A stretch of 30,235 bases of DNA, taken from contig LCBW01000007.1 in assembly GCA_000997465.1 (NCBI GenBank), positions 1 through 30,235 on the forward strand, read 5' to 3'. A program made the translations under genes and the position numbers. The stretch comes from Parcubacteria group bacterium GW2011_GWC1_41_7 (lineage in GTDB: Bacteria; Patescibacteriota; Minisyncoccia; UBA6257; HR35). Positions 6,747 through 13,413 of the stretch are shown here, in pieces. The notes under the pieces were generated by a model. That model searched no databases. It worked only from the letters and a program-made list of their open reading frames with translations, and was not told the DNA's origin. Numbering within the stretch: position 1 is the first letter of the stretch; the number at the start of each line of letters is the position of its first letter.

Positions 6747-8834
6747 ATGAATTGTTGCCATAATCACAACCCGAACATAGAAGACGAAAAAATTGAAGGC
6801 GAAACCGTCTACACCTGCCCTATGCATCCGGAAATTCAAGAAGAAAAACCGGGGATGTGCGGAGAGTGCGGAATGGCATTGGTAAAAAGTGCAAAATTCG
6901 AAGCACGAAATCCGAAAAAAGAAAAAACACAACACAGTAAAGTGTATTCGCAGTTGTTTGAAAAAGCATTTAGATTTTCTATGCCTGCGTTTTCTGGGTC
7001 AGAATATCTTTCTTTTATTTTAGGATCCATTGTATTTTTTTACGGAGGAATGGTTTTTCTAAAAAGCGCAAAATATGAAATTCAAGGAAAAGCGCCAGGT
7101 ATGATGACGCTTATATCTTTGGCGATAACCACCGCATATATCTATAGCACGTTTGCTGTTTTTGCGGGGCAACAGCACACATTGTTTTGGGAACTCACCA
7201 CGCTTATTACCATTATGCTCCTTGGGCATTGGATTGAAATGCGGGCAGTACAGAGCGCGCAAGGTGCTTTGCGAGAGCTTGCAAAGTTATTACCAGATAG
7301 CGCGGAAGTGGTTCGAGGCGAAAAAGTTGAAAAAATTTCTCTTGATGAGCTAAAGGTAGGAGATATTGTTTTCGTGCGACCGGGAACAAAAGTTCCAGCG
7401 GACGGTATTGTTTCTGAGGGACTTTCGGAAATTGATGAATCCATGATAAGTGGCGAATCAAAACCAGTTGACAAAAAAGTAGGCGATACAGTTGTTGCCG
7501 GTTCCATTAATGGAGATGGAAGTTTAAAAGTGAAGGTAACGGAAATTGGAGAACATACATTTTTATCAGGTATTATGCGCCTGGTGAAAGAAGCGCAGGC
7601 ATCAAAATCAAAAATTCAGCTTCTCTCAGACAGAGCAGCTTTTTATTTGACCATCGTTGCAGTTATTGCAGGAGGCGGGTCGTTTATATGGTGGTTTATG
7701 GCCGGAAAGGGAGTCGCGTTTGCAGTTGAACGGCTTGTTGCAGTTTTGGTTATTGCCTGCCCGCATGCTTTAGGGCTTGCAATTCCGCTTGTTGCATCAA
7801 TTTCAACCACACTTGCGGCACGAAACGGGCTTTTGATAAAACGACGTCTTGCACTTGAAGCGGCACGAAATATCAATATCGTGCTTTTTGATAAAACGGG
7901 AACATTAACTGAAGGGAAATTTGGGATAACTGATGTGCTAGTAAATGACGATATAACAATTTCTGAAAAAGAAATTATACAAATTGCTGCGTCCGCTGAC
8001 GCTGGATCAGAGCATCCAATTGCCCGAGCCATAGTAGAGGGCGCACATCATCGTGGTATTGCCCTTTTGCCCGTAGAATCATTTGCACGCATGCCAGGAA
8101 AAGGGGTTCGTGTTTTAATAGAGGGAAAAACAGTTGTAGTGGGATCGGCATCGGCAATACAGGAGTTTAACATATCAATACCAAGTGCCCTGCAAGAAAA
8201 AACAAAATTGCAAGAAGCAACAGGTAAAACAGTTGTGTATGTGCTTTCCAATAATATACTGCTTGGCGCAATCGCACTCTCGGATATTATTCGTAGTGAA
8301 TCAAAGGCAACGGTTGAAAAATTGCACGCACTCGGCATAAAAGTTGCGATGATTACTGGAGACGCCGAAGATGTTGCAAAATCAGTTTCTGAAGAACTAC
8401 ACATTGATGAATATTTTGCGCGAGTGCTTCCTGATCAAAAATCGGAAAAAGTAAAAGCATTACAGGAGCGCGGATTAAAAGTTGCATTTGTGGGAGATGG
8501 TATTAATGATGCGCCAGCCCTGACCCAAGCAGATGTGGGAATTGCAATTGGCGCAGGAACGACCGTTGCAATTGAATCAGCTGGAATTATTCTAATCAAA
8601 AGCAATCCACTTGATGTGGTGAAAGTTTTTTCGCTTTCAAAGTATACCTATCGCAAAATGATTCAAAATCTTTGGTGGGCTGCAGGATACAATATTATTG
8701 CAATTCCCGCAGCTGCCGGAGTGTTTGCGGGGTATGGTATGATCATGCAGCCGGCAGTAGGAGCGGTACTTATGTCCGCAAGTACGGTGATTGTTGCTTT
8801 CAATGCGTGGCTTATGCGCAAAGCGGTTTTATAA
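6747..8834 (+). CDS. copB: CopB-like P1B-type copper-exporting ATPase
   Basis: A 695-residue heavy-metal P-type ATPase. The N-terminus starts NCCHNHN, then a small metal-binding domain (about 21-45: YTCPMHPEI ... GMCGECGMALV). Core motifs are all present: actuator SGES at 235-238, the membrane CPH triad Cys338-Pro339-His340, the phosphorylation site DKTGT with Asp382, and the hinge GDGIND at 583-588. The SEHPIARAI box of the nucleotide domain is also present. CPH instead of CPC marks the CopB (P1B-3) branch, known for Cu or Ag export. It is the last gene of the CsoR-controlled operon and its effector pump. It appears intact. The gene name rests on the CPH motif and the operon. Confidence 0.9.
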   Translation: MNCCHNHNPNIEDEKIEGETVYTCPMHPEIQEEKPGMCGECGMALVKSAKFEARNPKKEKTQHSKVYSQLFEKAFRFSMPAFSGSEYLSFILGSIVFFYGGMVFLKSAKYEIQGKAPGMMTLISLAITTAYIYSTFAVFAGQQHTLFWELTTLITIMLLGHWIEMRAVQSAQGALRELAKLLPDSAEVVRGEKVEKISLDELKVGDIVFVRPGTKVPADGIVSEGLSEIDESMISGESKPVDKKVGDTVVAGSINGDGSLKVKVTEIGEHTFLSGIMRLVKEAQASKSKIQLLSDRAAFYLTIVAVIAGGGSFIWWFMAGKGVAFAVERLVAVLVIACPHALGLAIPLVASISTTLAARNGLLIKRRLALEAARNINIVLFDKTGTLTEGKFGITDVLVNDDITISEKEIIQIAASADAGSEHPIARAIVEGAHHRGIALLPVESFARMPGKGVRVLIEGKTVVVGSASAIQEFNISIPSALQEKTKLQEATGKTVVYVLSNNILLGAIALSDIIRSESKATVEKLHALGIKVAMITGDAEDVAKSVSEELHIDEYFARVLPDQKSEKVKALQERGLKVAFVGDGINDAPALTQADVGIAIGAGTTVAIESAGIILIKSNPLDVVKVFSLSKYTYRKMIQNLWWAAGYNIIAIPAAAGVFAGYGMIMQPAVGAVLMSASTVIVAFNAWLMRKAVL

Positions 8835-8884
8835 ATTTTAAAATTTATCCCCATAAAGTAAAAATTTCTCCATGAAAGTAGGCA

Positions 8885-8890
8885 TATAAT
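8885..8890 (+). promoter_or_regulatory. -10 box before the Glu/Leu dehydrogenase gene
   Basis: TATAAT lies 20 nt before ATG 8911. No clear -35 box is seen and no Shine-Dalgarno sequence precedes the start. Confidence 0.45.
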
Positions 8891-8910
8891 ACATAGGTGT
8901 CTTTTCATAT

Positions 8911-10038
8911 ATGATCAAGCAAGACAAATTTGGACCGGAATATCGTGTGCGCATCTATGATCCCCAAATTGGGATGACTGCATTTTTAGTGATAGATAAT
9001 ACAGTACTTGGACCCGGAAAGGGAGGATTCCGCATGACTTCGACAGTGAGCGAAGAAGAAGTTGCCCGGCTTGCGAGGGTGATGACTTGGAAAAATGCTT
9101 TGGCGGGTATTCCGTTTGGAGGCGCAAAGGGCGGCATTATATGGAAAGGAGGAGATGATGAGTTAAAAAAGCAGTTTGTACAAAGCTTTGCAAGGAATTT
9201 AAAACCCTTTATGCCCAAATATTACATCAGCGCACCAGATGTAAATGTCGGGGAAAAAGAGATTGAATGGTTTATTGAAGCAACAGGAGATTTCTATTCA
9301 GCAACTGGAAAACCGGCAACTATGTGTATTGAGTCGGCTGAAAAGAAAAGAATATGCGGAATACCACACGAAGCAGGAAGCACAGGATTTGGCGTTGCCC
9401 GCGCGACAAAAGTTGCATGCGAATGCGTGAGTATTGCAATAAAGGGCGCGAGTATTGCAATTGATGGGTTTGGAAATGTCGGAAGCTTTGCGTTTAAATA
9501 TTTATCGCAAATGGGTGCAACTATTGTTGCAGTATCTGATAGCAAGGGCGCGATTTATAAAAAAAATGGGTTGGATGTGAAAGAAGTGTCTCGCGTAAAG
9601 AAAGAATACGGATCTGTTCAAAAATATTCAGGAGCAAAAAAAATAAAAAAAGAAGAATTATTTGAACTAAAAGTTGACGTTCTTATCCCAGCGTCAGTTA
9701 CCGATGTTATACATGACGGAAATAAAAAAAACATAAAAGCACGCGTTATTGTTGAGGGCGCGAATATTCCTATGACTGAAAAAACAGAAAAATTTTTACA
9801 TACAAAAGGAATTCTTATTGTGCCAGATTTTGTCGCAAACGCGGGAGGGGTGATTTCATCATACGCAGAGCATAAGGGTTTAACACATGAAGAAATGTTT
9901 ACGCTTGTGCAAGATAAGATAGAAAAAGCAACTCATGCGGTTATTATGCAAAGTTTAAAAACAAAACAAAATCCCCGAGACGTAGGGATAAAAATCGCAC
10001 AAGAGAGAGTGCAAAAAAAGATAAATTTTGGTAGTTAA
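8911..10038 (+). CDS. Glu/Leu/Phe/Val dehydrogenase
   Basis: A 375-residue amino-acid dehydrogenase that interconverts an L-amino acid with its 2-oxo acid and ammonia using NAD(P). The family signature is clear: GPGKGGFRM, then MTWKNALAGIPFGGAKGGI with substrate Lys61 and catalytic Lys73, then APDVNVG with Asp110. The Rossmann domain begins near IDGFGNVGS (about residue 184). The length is nearer to leucine-type enzymes (about 365) than to hexameric glutamate dehydrogenases (about 420-450), so the substrate cannot be fixed. It stands alone between the copper operon and convergent genes, with its own -10 box. Confidence 0.85.
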   Translation: MIKQDKFGPEYRVRIYDPQIGMTAFLVIDNTVLGPGKGGFRMTSTVSEEEVARLARVMTWKNALAGIPFGGAKGGIIWKGGDDELKKQFVQSFARNLKPFMPKYYISAPDVNVGEKEIEWFIEATGDFYSATGKPATMCIESAEKKRICGIPHEAGSTGFGVARATKVACECVSIAIKGASIAIDGFGNVGSFAFKYLSQMGATIVAVSDSKGAIYKKNGLDVKEVSRVKKEYGSVQKYSGAKKIKKEELFELKVDVLIPASVTDVIHDGNKKNIKARVIVEGANIPMTEKTEKFLHTKGILIVPDFVANAGGVISSYAEHKGLTHEEMFTLVQDKIEKATHAVIMQSLKTKQNPRDVGIKIAQERVQKKINFGS

Positions 10039-10050
10039 TTTTTTCTATCA

Positions 10051-10193
10051 TTCATCTATTCTTCTTTTGGAACCGGGTGTCGCGCGTTCCTGCGACGCGC
10101 GCACCCCGTTCCCTCGGTCATTTTACCTCGAGTATGAACTCGGGGACCAAGCTAAAACGACCCGCGAGGACTTCCTTAAGAAGAATAGATGAA
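10051..10193 (+). ncRNA. Structured RNA candidate, copy 2
   Basis: The outer stem is a perfect 16-bp repeat: TTCATCTATTCTTCTT (10051-10066) against AAGAAGAATAGATGAA (10178-10193). Inside are GGAA with TTCC, a GGGTG...CACCC hairpin with CGCGCG arms, CCTCG with CGAGG (about 10165-10169), a GGTC...GACC helix enclosing CCtCGAGT-atga-ACTCGgGG, and TTTTA pairing across it with TAAAA (a possible pseudoknot). It shares GAACC, CCTCG, GGACCAAGC and CGAGG with the copies at 2729 and 27151, in the same orientation, while the stems differ in sequence. It fills the gap between two convergent genes, so it may also stop transcription. Confidence 0.55.
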
Positions 10194-10203
10194 AACCTTT
10201 TAG

Positions 10204-11175
10204 TTATCCCAAAAGTTTTTTAAAATCTTCAACCAACGGGACTTTTTCGGGATCCGCATTATTTCCTATTGCAATATAATACGCAATCCAATTCGCAAGT
10301 AAGAGGGAATTGAATATTTTATGAAATACCGTTTTTCCCTCAAGGTCTAAAATTTGCACTTGCACGCCGCGTTGTCGATATAAATCAGAGAGAATATCCA
10401 TACGCGTTCTGATACGTGGATGATCAAATTTGTCAGCCAAAAATATTCCGTAGAAGCGGTTTGAAAGGGGGAGCGTTTTACTGTTTCCGTCAAATCCAGT
10501 CATTTCATTATGATTCAGTTCTGGAAATACATTCCAGAATGCAGGAATTTTTCCCGTTTCGTTAAAAATTATTTTCCATATTTGCGCCAAAGGAGTATTG
10601 CGAGTTGACGCGTACACGAGCGGAATATATCCGCGAAATATTTCTGCAAATTCTTTTCCAAGCGTTTCAAGCGCATCATTTTGTAAGAGCGTAGAAAGTT
10701 CAAAAATATGAGAAAGCGCCTGTTCCTCACGCATAAGCTTCAAAAGTGCTTTTGTTGTAACGCCAAGTGCCATGCGGGGTTGATCCCCAGAATTCGGGAG
10801 CAGAACATAAGGAAGAGAAAGCTCGTCTGCTTTGGCCAATAGTTTTCCGCCTGTTGTGACTGCTGCGCAAGACAATCCTTTTTGGCGCGCGATTTCAAGT
10901 CCATCAAGAACCTCTTCGGTGTTTCCAGAATATGAAACTGCAAGAACTAAGCTGTTTTTAAGGTCATCTTCTGAGATATGCGGTAACCCATAATCGCGGT
11001 GAATAATAATATCCCGCGAAAAATCTTCCATAGAAAGCAAGTCTGCCGCAAGGTGAGACCCACCCATTCCGAGGATGATAAATTTTTTATGAGATTTTAA
11101 TTTTTCCTCATTTTTTACAACAGGATCAAGTAAAAACTGCTGAGGAAATGCCTGAATGGACTCTTTTATATTCAT
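10204..11175 (-). CDS. Bifunctional phosphoglucose/phosphomannose isomerase
   Basis: A 323-residue SIS-domain isomerase converting glucose-6-P or mannose-6-P to fructose-6-P. The first SIS domain shows ILGMGGSHLAADLL (about 33-46) and SYSGNTEEVLDGL; the second ends with the hallmark FPELNHNEMTGF of the archaeal-type PGI/PMI family. The C-terminal part includes RTRMDILSDLYRQRG and a helix near IFNSLLLANWIAYYIA, as expected. It looks complete. A -10 box (TACAAT on the minus strand, 11186-11191) lies 10 nt before the ATG. It lies just downstream of a sugar-kinase gene on the same strand, giving a short glycolysis-entry pair. Confidence 0.85.
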   Translation of the reverse strand: MNIKESIQAFPQQFLLDPVVKNEEKLKSHKKFIILGMGGSHLAADLLSMEDFSRDIIIHRDYGLPHISEDDLKNSLVLAVSYSGNTEEVLDGLEIARQKGLSCAAVTTGGKLLAKADELSLPYVLLPNSGDQPRMALGVTTKALLKLMREEQALSHIFELSTLLQNDALETLGKEFAEIFRGYIPLVYASTRNTPLAQIWKIIFNETGKIPAFWNVFPELNHNEMTGFDGNSKTLPLSNRFYGIFLADKFDHPRIRTRMDILSDLYRQRGVQVQILDLEGKTVFHKIFNSLLLANWIAYYIAIGNNADPEKVPLVEDFKKLLG

Positions 11176-11183
11176 TCTATATG

Positions 11184-11871
11184 TTATTGTAGGGCTTTTT
11201 GCGTATCATTTTTGAGTTTTTGTTGATGCGCAAAAAGAAGCGCCCCATAAAGAACGCTTTTATCTAAAAACTTAGCTTTTTTTATAGGAGGAAACTTTGG
11301 GAGTACGGTATTAATATTTTTAAGATATTCTCGAATGCGATCAAGATTCAAGCTTTTTGTCATTGAACCTCCAAGTACAATCACATCAGGTGACCAAAAG
11401 AGCGCGGCGTTGTAAATGCCGATCGCGCAAAATTGCGCAACGCTCCCCCATAATTTTTTATTTTTGAACAACTTATTTTTTTCATTGGGAATGATAAGCG
11501 ACAATTTTTTTGTTTTTTCCAGATCCATAATGCGCTTCGCCAAGTGCGCCAAGGGCCGCGTCATTTTCAAGGTATACAGGAGCATGAAATATTTTTTTTA
11601 GCTCTTTAGTAAGCGGTTTTTTCCCCCAATCAGGTAGATGTGGAGCATAATCCAATTGTTTTTTAGAAGGATCAAGGAGTCCCGCAATGCCAACAACGAC
11701 ACACTCAACTTGTCGTAGCTCCAGTACATCTTGCTTAATAGTTTTAAAAAGTTCAAGCGCTTCTGAAAAATTTTGAGGAGTAGAAAACTGCAGGGGATTG
11801 GAAAACGTAACGCCCTTATTTGAGACCGTCACCAATGTCTTAGTTCCGCCAATATCCATAAGCAGTAGCAT
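11184..11871 (-). pseudogene. ROK-family sugar kinase with internal deletion and frame change
   Basis: Two overlapping minus-strand reading frames make up one ROK kinase. The first (11871-11482, 129 aa) has the ATP-binding start MLLLMDIGGTKT and the ENDAALGALGEAHYGSGK segment with the catalytic Asp, then stops soon after KKIVAY. The second (frame shifted by +1; conserved from about 11500 to 11184) has KLWGSVAQFCAIGIYNA, SPDVIVLGGSM and the final SVLYGALLFA. The middle of a normal ROK kinase is absent: the glycine-rich TGIGGG strand, the GH(M/Q) motif and the CGCG zinc site, roughly 90 residues. A plain frameshift cannot explain this, so an internal deletion is likely, either real or from assembly. 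It probably was a glucokinase-like enzyme feeding the isomerase. As written it should be inactive. Confidence 0.7.
11186..11191 (-). promoter_or_regulatory. -10 box for the isomerase gene
   Basis: TACAAT on the minus strand, 10 nt before the isomerase ATG, inside the last codons of the damaged kinase gene. The spacing suggests a leaderless transcript. Confidence 0.4.
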
Positions 11872-11879
11872 TTGCCTTT

Positions 11880-11885
11880 ATTGTA
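11880..11885 (-). promoter_or_regulatory. -10 box for the ROK kinase gene
   Basis: TACAAT on the minus strand, 8 nt before the ATG at 11871, a spacing that implies a leaderless mRNA. It lies in the divergent gap shared with the EamA-like fragment. Confidence 0.4.
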
Positions 11886-11926
11886 AATCGCAACTTCCTA
11901 TTTCGCAAAGAATAGATAAGGTAATT

Positions 11927-11932
11927 TATAAT
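11927..11932 (+). promoter_or_regulatory. -10 box for the EamA-like fragment
   Basis: TATAAT 9 nt before ATG 11942, again a leaderless layout. No -35 box is evident. Confidence 0.4.
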
Positions 11933-11941
11933 TATACTGGT

Positions 11942-12103
11942 ATGGAAAGTTGGGTATTTTTTGCTTTTTTATCAGCATTTTTTGTTTCTTTGGTTATAAT
12001 TTTTAGAAAAATAGGAATTGCGCATATTGATTCAACGCTTGCGATAACGGTGCACGCTATTATTATGTCGTTATTTTTAGGGAGTATGTATTCGCTTATA
12101 TAA
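11942..12103 (+). pseudogene. EamA-like transporter, N-terminal fragment only
   Basis: A 53-residue product (MESWVFFAFLSAFF ... STLAITVHAIIMSLFLGSMYSLI). It matches the first one and a half helices of EamA-type (drug/metabolite) transporters: the start of helix 1, then KIGIAHIDSTLAITVHAIIM where full proteins have a KIGLxxIDSxLAT-type segment. Full small EamA proteins are about 140 residues or more; here the frame stops after helix 2. Only a few bases separate its stop from the T-run of the palindromic element at 12121-12195, so the gene may have been cut when the GC-rich unit arrived. It could still be a real small membrane protein. ATG 11942 is chosen because the -10 box lies just before it, although the frame stays open upstream. 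Confidence 0.5.
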
Positions 12104-12111
12104 TTTTTTCT

Positions 12112-12195
12112 AAAAAAAAACGCGGCGTCCCGAATGCTGCGTTTGCTTTGCGAACGCAGCGATGATATCGCGTAGCGATACATCGGTAAGCCGCG
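12112..12195 (-). repeat. Cloverleaf palindromic element, copy 1 (terminator of the zinc-ribbon gene)
   Basis: Read on the minus strand: CGCGGC (12195-12190), hairpin GAT-n-TATCGC-tac-GCGATA-n-ATC (12184-12161), hairpin GCTGCGTTCGC-aaa-GCAAACGCAGC (12160-12136), GCCGCG (12126-12121), then nine T. The two hairpins inside an outer stem give a three-way junction. It lies 3' of the minus-strand GC-rich gene in the same orientation. Other copies are at 13293, 25021 and 28763. Confidence 0.75.
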
Positions 12196-12223
12196 ACTTA
12201 CTGTATGCGAGGTGTGAGGAACA

Positions 12224-12481
12224 TCAGCCGCGACCTTGGCCAACGTATTCATTCACCTCATCTTGTATTGCCTTGCGGTGTGCAGTAAGATGTTCGCAGC
12301 AACTGGTCTCGCTCTCCGGGATTCCCGGCCTCTCAGGGCAACCCTTGGGAAGCGCGAACACCTGACCGCATTGGGCGCAGTACCACGCGTCGAAATCCTC
12401 GCCGTATGGGTGGCGATAGATAACGAGCAGATGCCCGCCGCAAACGCCGCACTTGCGTCCTTGTGTCTTGTCATTCAGCAC
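12224..12481 (-). CDS. Small zinc-ribbon protein (GC-rich gene)
   Basis: An 85-residue protein. Two CxxC knuckles, KCGVCGG (Cys11, Cys14) and YCAQCGQ (Cys35, Cys38), make a treble-clef or zinc-ribbon fold; a CCEH group follows near residue 61. The C-terminal part (LTAHRKAIQDEVNEYVGQG) looks helical. No family is recognised; small zinc ribbons bind nucleic acids or proteins. The start is GTG (12481-12479), 7 nt after AAAGGAGG, a much stronger ribosome site than AT-rich neighbours have. Codon use is GC-rich. It is divergent from the 3D-domain gene and ends at the cloverleaf element. Confidence 0.7.
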   Translation of the reverse strand: MLNDKTQGRKCGVCGGHLLVIYRHPYGEDFDAWYCAQCGQVFALPKGCPERPGIPESETSCCEHLTAHRKAIQDEVNEYVGQGRG

Positions 12482-12550
12482 GATATCACCTCCTTTCTTT
12501 GTTTCGCGAATACGAATTCACGGGATGCTGATAAAATTATAGACGATATA

Positions 12551-12579
12551 TTGACAAATTGCCAATCTTAGGGTATGAT
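12551..12579 (+). promoter_or_regulatory. Consensus promoter of the 3D-domain gene
   Basis: TTGACA (12551-12556), a 17-nt spacer and TATGAT (12574-12579). The -35 box is a perfect match and the -10 box differs by one base. The leader to the GTG start is about 30 nt with an AAAGGAAGG ribosome site. Confidence 0.75.
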
Positions 12580-12616
12580 GAGATTGGTACACCATAACGA
12601 AAGGAAGGTGTTGATC

Positions 12617-13246
12617 GTGACCAGGAAAATCGCCGTCTTGGTGGCGGCGCTGTCAGTGCTTGCAACTGGACAAACCGTTGTGGTTGAACCGGACGCGAGT
12701 TTAAAGCAGGAGATGAGTGTCCCCCGGAGCGCATATACGCTCCAGACTGAGGGAGACAGACATATCCTGCCTGTGCTGACACAAGGCATTGGCAATATCA
12801 TGGGCGGGCCAGCGCTACGTCCTAACTTGCTCTGGGCGTTGCCCGAAATGCAAACTCTGCCGCAATTCAGCCCGGCTTGCCTTGCTGAACCGGAGAGTAA
12901 GCTCCGCCCGGAACCTCAACCTGTGCCTGCTCCCGATGAGACGGGAAATGCAGATCCGGGATACTATCTGGAGGTGATTGCAACCGCCTATTCGCGTCGC
13001 GAAACCGGAGGAAATCGAACCTCAACGGGACGCAGAACACAAGAGGGGCGAACCGTTGCAGTTGATCCCAGGGTCATTCCGTACGGGACGCGCATCTGGA
13101 TCCCCGGATATGGCGATCGCATCGCAGAGGACTGCGGTGGCGCCATCAAGCGCAATCGCATTGACCTCTTCTTTGAGTCCTACAGGGTGGCCTGCACCTT
13201 CGGCCGCCAGCGGATGACCATTATGGTCTACCGAAAGGGGGACTGA
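12617..13246 (+). CDS. Secreted 3D-domain protein (GC-rich gene)
   Basis: From GTG 12617 the product is 209 residues; the frame is open from ATG 12575, but that lies within the -10 box, and the GTG has an AAAGGAAGG site and gives a proper signal peptide (TRKIAVLVAALSVLATG). A Pro-rich linker (about 95-110) leads to a C-terminal 3D domain (about 115-208): VIATAYS, TSTGRRTQEG, VAVDPRVIPYGTRIWIPGYG, AEDCGG, NRIDLFF. The three conserved Asp of the fold (VDP, AEDCG, RIDL) are present. 3D domains occur in cell-wall lytic enzymes related to MltA and Bacillus YocH/YabE, so a peptidoglycan role outside the membrane is likely. The gene is GC-rich with its own consensus promoter and the cloverleaf terminator. 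Confidence 0.8.
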   Translation: MTRKIAVLVAALSVLATGQTVVVEPDASLKQEMSVPRSAYTLQTEGDRHILPVLTQGIGNIMGGPALRPNLLWALPEMQTLPQFSPACLAEPESKLRPEPQPVPAPDETGNADPGYYLEVIATAYSRRETGGNRTSTGRRTQEGRTVAVDPRVIPYGTRIWIPGYGDRIAEDCGGAIKRNRIDLFFESYRVACTFGRQRMTIMVYRKGD

Positions 13247-13262
13247 TACCTGTAGCGCTTGA

Positions 13263-13286
13263 CGACATCAGTTAAAGCTGATGTCG
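13263..13286 (+). terminator. Hairpin after the 3D-domain gene
   Basis: CGACATCAG-ttaaag-CTGATGTCG, 9-bp perfect stem, 16 nt after the stop codon and just before the cloverleaf element. No T-run of its own; it probably belongs to the composite 3' end. Confidence 0.5.
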
Positions 13287-13292
13287 CAGCTT

Positions 13293-13370
13293 GCGGCACC
13301 GAGATGCATCGCTACGCGATGTCATCGCTGCTTTCGCTTCGCGAACGCAGCAATCGGCGCCGCATTTTTA
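13293..13370 (+). repeat. Cloverleaf palindromic element, copy 2
   Basis: GCGGCACC (13293-13300), hairpin ATCGC-tac-GCGAT, hairpin GCTGCtTTCGC-ttc-GCGAACGCAGC, then GGCGCCGC (13356-13363) and ATTTTTA. The outer stem pairs except for one A-C position. Same orientation as the 3D-domain gene it follows. Confidence 0.75.
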
Positions 13371-13394
13371 ATTTTAGAGAAATAATACAGAAGG

Positions 13395-13400
13395 TATAAT
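13395..13400 (+). promoter_or_regulatory. -10 box for the MFS gene
   Basis: TATAAT 13 nt before ATG 13414, giving a near-leaderless transcript. It lies just after the cloverleaf terminator. Confidence 0.4.
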
Positions 13401-13413
13401 ATACTCAAGGAAA

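Noticed and set aside
11500..11525. Programmed frameshift at the A-rich run (GGAAAAAACAAAAAAATTG) joining the two ROK frames
   Set aside because: The run offers a -1 slip, but the second frame is +1 relative to the first, and about 90 conserved residues would still be missing. A deletion explains the data better.
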